Source: Trametes villosa (taxonomy: Eukaryota; Basidiomycota; Agaricomycetes; Polyporales; Polyporaceae). From it: 17,868 bases of DNA. A program made the translations under genes and the position numbers. Below the pieces are notes generated by a model. That model made no database searches, was not told the origin of the DNA, and saw only the letters and a list, made by a program, of their open reading frames with translations. Positions 15,377 through 17,868 of this stretch are shown piece by piece; positions within the stretch are counted from its first letter, which is position 1; every line of letters starts with the position of its first letter. The stretch spans positions 1 to 17,868 of the forward strand of contig PUDQ02000133.1 in assembly GCA_002964805.2 (NCBI GenBank), in the 5' to 3' direction.

Positions 15377-17868
15377 CCCGTCGCCGCCGCGTGGTGCGTT
15401 GGTTTTTGAGTCAAGACGTGCGCACCTCCCGCCCGCTCGGGAACGCCCCGTGCGCCGGAGAGGTGCGGCCGGTCGGGACGGCGTGCGCCACGGCGCGAGA
15501 GGTGCAGTCAGCTCCGACGACGGTGAGCACGAGGGCGGGTGCACGTACGCTGTGGGCACCGTTGCCGGCGTGCAGCGCAGCGCAGCGACGTGCGCACGCG
15601 AGCACGACGCGCCGCCGCAGCCTGCGCGGACGGCGCGCAAGCCAGGCTCCGAGGCGGGGAGGGCAGGGTGAACGTGGATGCGGAGGCGGAGGCCAAGGTG
15701 GGGGGCGGACGAGGGGACGCGAGGATACTCGGGTTGCGCCGCCCCGCGCTCTGCAATATAAGTAGTCATACTCCGAGGTGCTTCGCGCGCTGACGTGCTG
15801 ACGTGCGTATTCCGAGGTCCGAATCCGCGGCCGCGGCCGCGGGCGAAGACCCCGGCCCGCTGCAGGCGCACGCCCGTCGTGTCCCCGCCGAGCGCGGGCG
15901 GTGTGTCGCGGACGGGGACGCGCAGCGTTGGCAGACGCCCCGCCCCCGTCCCCCGTCCCCCGGGCCCGCCGCCATCGAGGAGACGCTATCCGGCGGACGA
16001 GCAAGGCGCGCCGTGCGAGCCGAACGCGTCCGCACGTCCGCGCCCCGCGGTGCCCCTCCGCACGCTCCGGCCGAGACGCGCGAAGACACCCCACCGGCAG
16101 CCTCCCGCGGTGCGTCCGAGCCCGCCTCTCCGCCGCCCGCCGCCTCCCGCTCGTCGGTGCCCGCGCCCGCCCGGTGCTCACCGCCGGTTTCTCGCCCGCA
16201 GCCCCGGCGCAGATGCACGCCCTCGCACGCGCGCACAGAGCCGAACGCTAGACGCGGCGTGCTCGGGCTCGGGCTCGGGTTCGCCGGACGGCGTGCGGGC
16301 GTGCTGCACGCGGAGAATGGGGGGCCGGGAGCGAAGCGCGGCGCGCACGTCACACCGGTCTGGTGCACCCGCGGACCTGGACACGAGCCTGTGGACGCAC
16401 GGACCGCGTCAGTCCCCGCCGTCGTCGGTGCCCGCTGAACGCGGGCCCTGCACGGTGCACGCTCGGCTGACAGCCTGCGGGGCGGCGCCCGCGTCGGGAC
16501 GTCCGAGTCGAGTGGTGCGCCGCGCCCCGGCGGCGCTGGACGGCGCGGCCGTGCGTTCGTGCATCGTGCGCATGTCCGGCGCGGCCCTGGGCGCATGGAG
16601 GCGGCGACCGGTGCAGCACACCATGCCAGGCCGGGTTAGGCGTACAGGACTCAGGAGGACCGAGGTGCGGAGCCTCACACCCGGTCCCTGTCCGCGCAAC
16701 TCACCCCCGTTTGCGCGCAGAATCCTCGGCGGCGGCGCACTGGACTGGCCCGATGCGACCGCGTGCTCCCGAGGCGAGCCGAACACGTACGTCGCGGTAA
16801 CGGACGTAGTGCATGCGAGGCTGCGGGGCGCGCACCCGCACGCGAGCTGCGAGCGCTCGCTCCCCGCGCACGTCCTGGGAACACCAAGGTGTGGTGGTGG
16901 CTGACCTGTAGCGTACATTTATTCTATGTTTACACTACGTCGTACGCACGCCGTGGACACCGTTGGCCGCGTCTCGCGGTGTGCAGTCCTGTCGCGGCCG
17001 TGTGGGTCGTCGCTCGACGTCTCGTGTACGGACTGGGTAGAACGAGGTCGCGTTTAACACGCGGCCCTGCGCCGTGCGCCGCCTCTATGCTATGCCCGAC
17101 GGTGCGAACAGCTAACGCTCCAGCCACACCCGCGCAGGACCTCAATCATGCGACGGTGCTGTTGCTCGTCTCCGCCCGTCTCCGCCACCGCAGCCCCTTG
17201 TTTGCTGTCCTCTCGCAACACCGGGGGCGGGATGCACACGCACGCGCTGCCCGGTGCGTACGTACACCCCGCACAGATGCCAGCCGCACATGATACGGCC
17301 GCGTTCGAGTGGGTGCACACCGACATGCCGGCAGCCGCGCTAGAGGCAGAGCGCGCATATGGGAACACCCGCATTCCCGCTGCGTGAGGCGACGATCGCC
17401 GGGGGAGAGGACGCGCCTCCTTCGGTGCAGTACTAGTGCGGACACACCCGCTGTGCCGGAGATTCAGAGCAAACATACTGTGTGAGTCTCCGTCCTCGTC
17501 GCTGCTCGAGCCAATTCGACTGCAGTTGACGAGCACAATGTCCGTTCGAGATCGCGCGTGCACAGCATCGTGCAGCGTCCAGCGTGGACTTTCGCCACCG
17601 TCCGTCCATGTCCGTCTTGTCTGGATGCGTCGCACGCCGACCCGTCCTGCAAAGCCGCGAGGCGTGCGAGGCGACGTAGTGTACAGGTCTTGTATGTTTG
17701 ATCCACAACGTGCTCAACTAGGGCTCACGCGGGACGTCCAACTCCCACTGGGCACGCGATGGTGTGTTCATCCTCCCGGGCCTGGCAGCTCTGCCTCCGC
17801 CGTCCCCGTTTGCCACCCTCTTGCAGCCCGGATGTGGACTCGCGCCCGCGCCCTGCCCGACGCACGCG
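15377..17868. other. GC-rich interval to the window end, no gene recognised
   Basis: Very GC-rich with overlapping open frames on both strands (up to 369 codons plus, 276 minus); none has a recognisable domain. Short notable sites: AATATAAGTAG near 15754-15764 followed by tandem CTGACGTG at 15790-15805 (CRE-like TGACG), an 18-bp (CCGCGG) palindrome at 15825-15842 and three copies of GCTCGG at 16261-16278. The plus-strand frame 17148-17387 has a fairly protein-like second half (MHTHALPGAYVHPAQMPAAH) but no family match. It may be upstream or leader sequence of a gene beyond the window. Confidence 0.4.

Noticed and set aside
15766..16904. Long open frames on both strands (276 and 369 codons)
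   Set aside because: They overlap antisense, are Arg/Pro/Ala-rich and lack domains; expected by chance in very GC-rich DNA.

Overview
This is a eukaryotic chromosome end, almost certainly from a basidiomycete fungus (probably Agaricomycetes). It opens with about 19 CCCTAA telomere repeats. Further in are two intron-containing housekeeping genes whose short introns have GT...CTAAC/CTGAC...AG signals. Base composition is AT-moderate and repeat-rich near the telomere and GC-rich further inside. The species call is inference; the telomere and the two genes are seen directly.

Layout. 1-116: telomere. 117-640: degenerate, G-poor telomere-adjacent tract. About 640-4150: a mosaic of subtelomeric repeats dense in hairpins and palindromes. 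It includes three elements built of about 176-nt tandem units, each ending in a perfect palindrome followed by TTATATAGATAG, plus a fourth diverged palindrome-TATA module. It also holds three copies of a 33-bp palindrome, several copies of a 21-bp palindrome and a chain of hairpins ending in a T-run. 4150-6377: GC-rich DNA with no recognisable gene but a duplicated block and a G-run minisatellite. 6378-7768 (minus): farnesyl pyrophosphate synthase, five exons. 7769-10698: no recognisable gene, only a weak spliced candidate. 10699-14068 (minus): mitochondrial HSP60, four exons, with an unusually long second intron (1,468 nt) and heat-shock elements upstream. 14218-17868: GC-rich; the first kilobase is pyrimidine-rich on the plus strand, like the leader of a divergent gene, but no product can be named.

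The two identified genes both read toward the telomere and are functionally independent: FPPS makes the C15 isoprenoid precursor for ergosterol and prenylation, and HSP60 folds proteins in the mitochondrial matrix. The most unusual signal is in the subtelomere. Repeat copies differ by paired substitutions that keep hairpin stems intact, which suggests that the folded or palindromic form, rather than a protein, is what is maintained.
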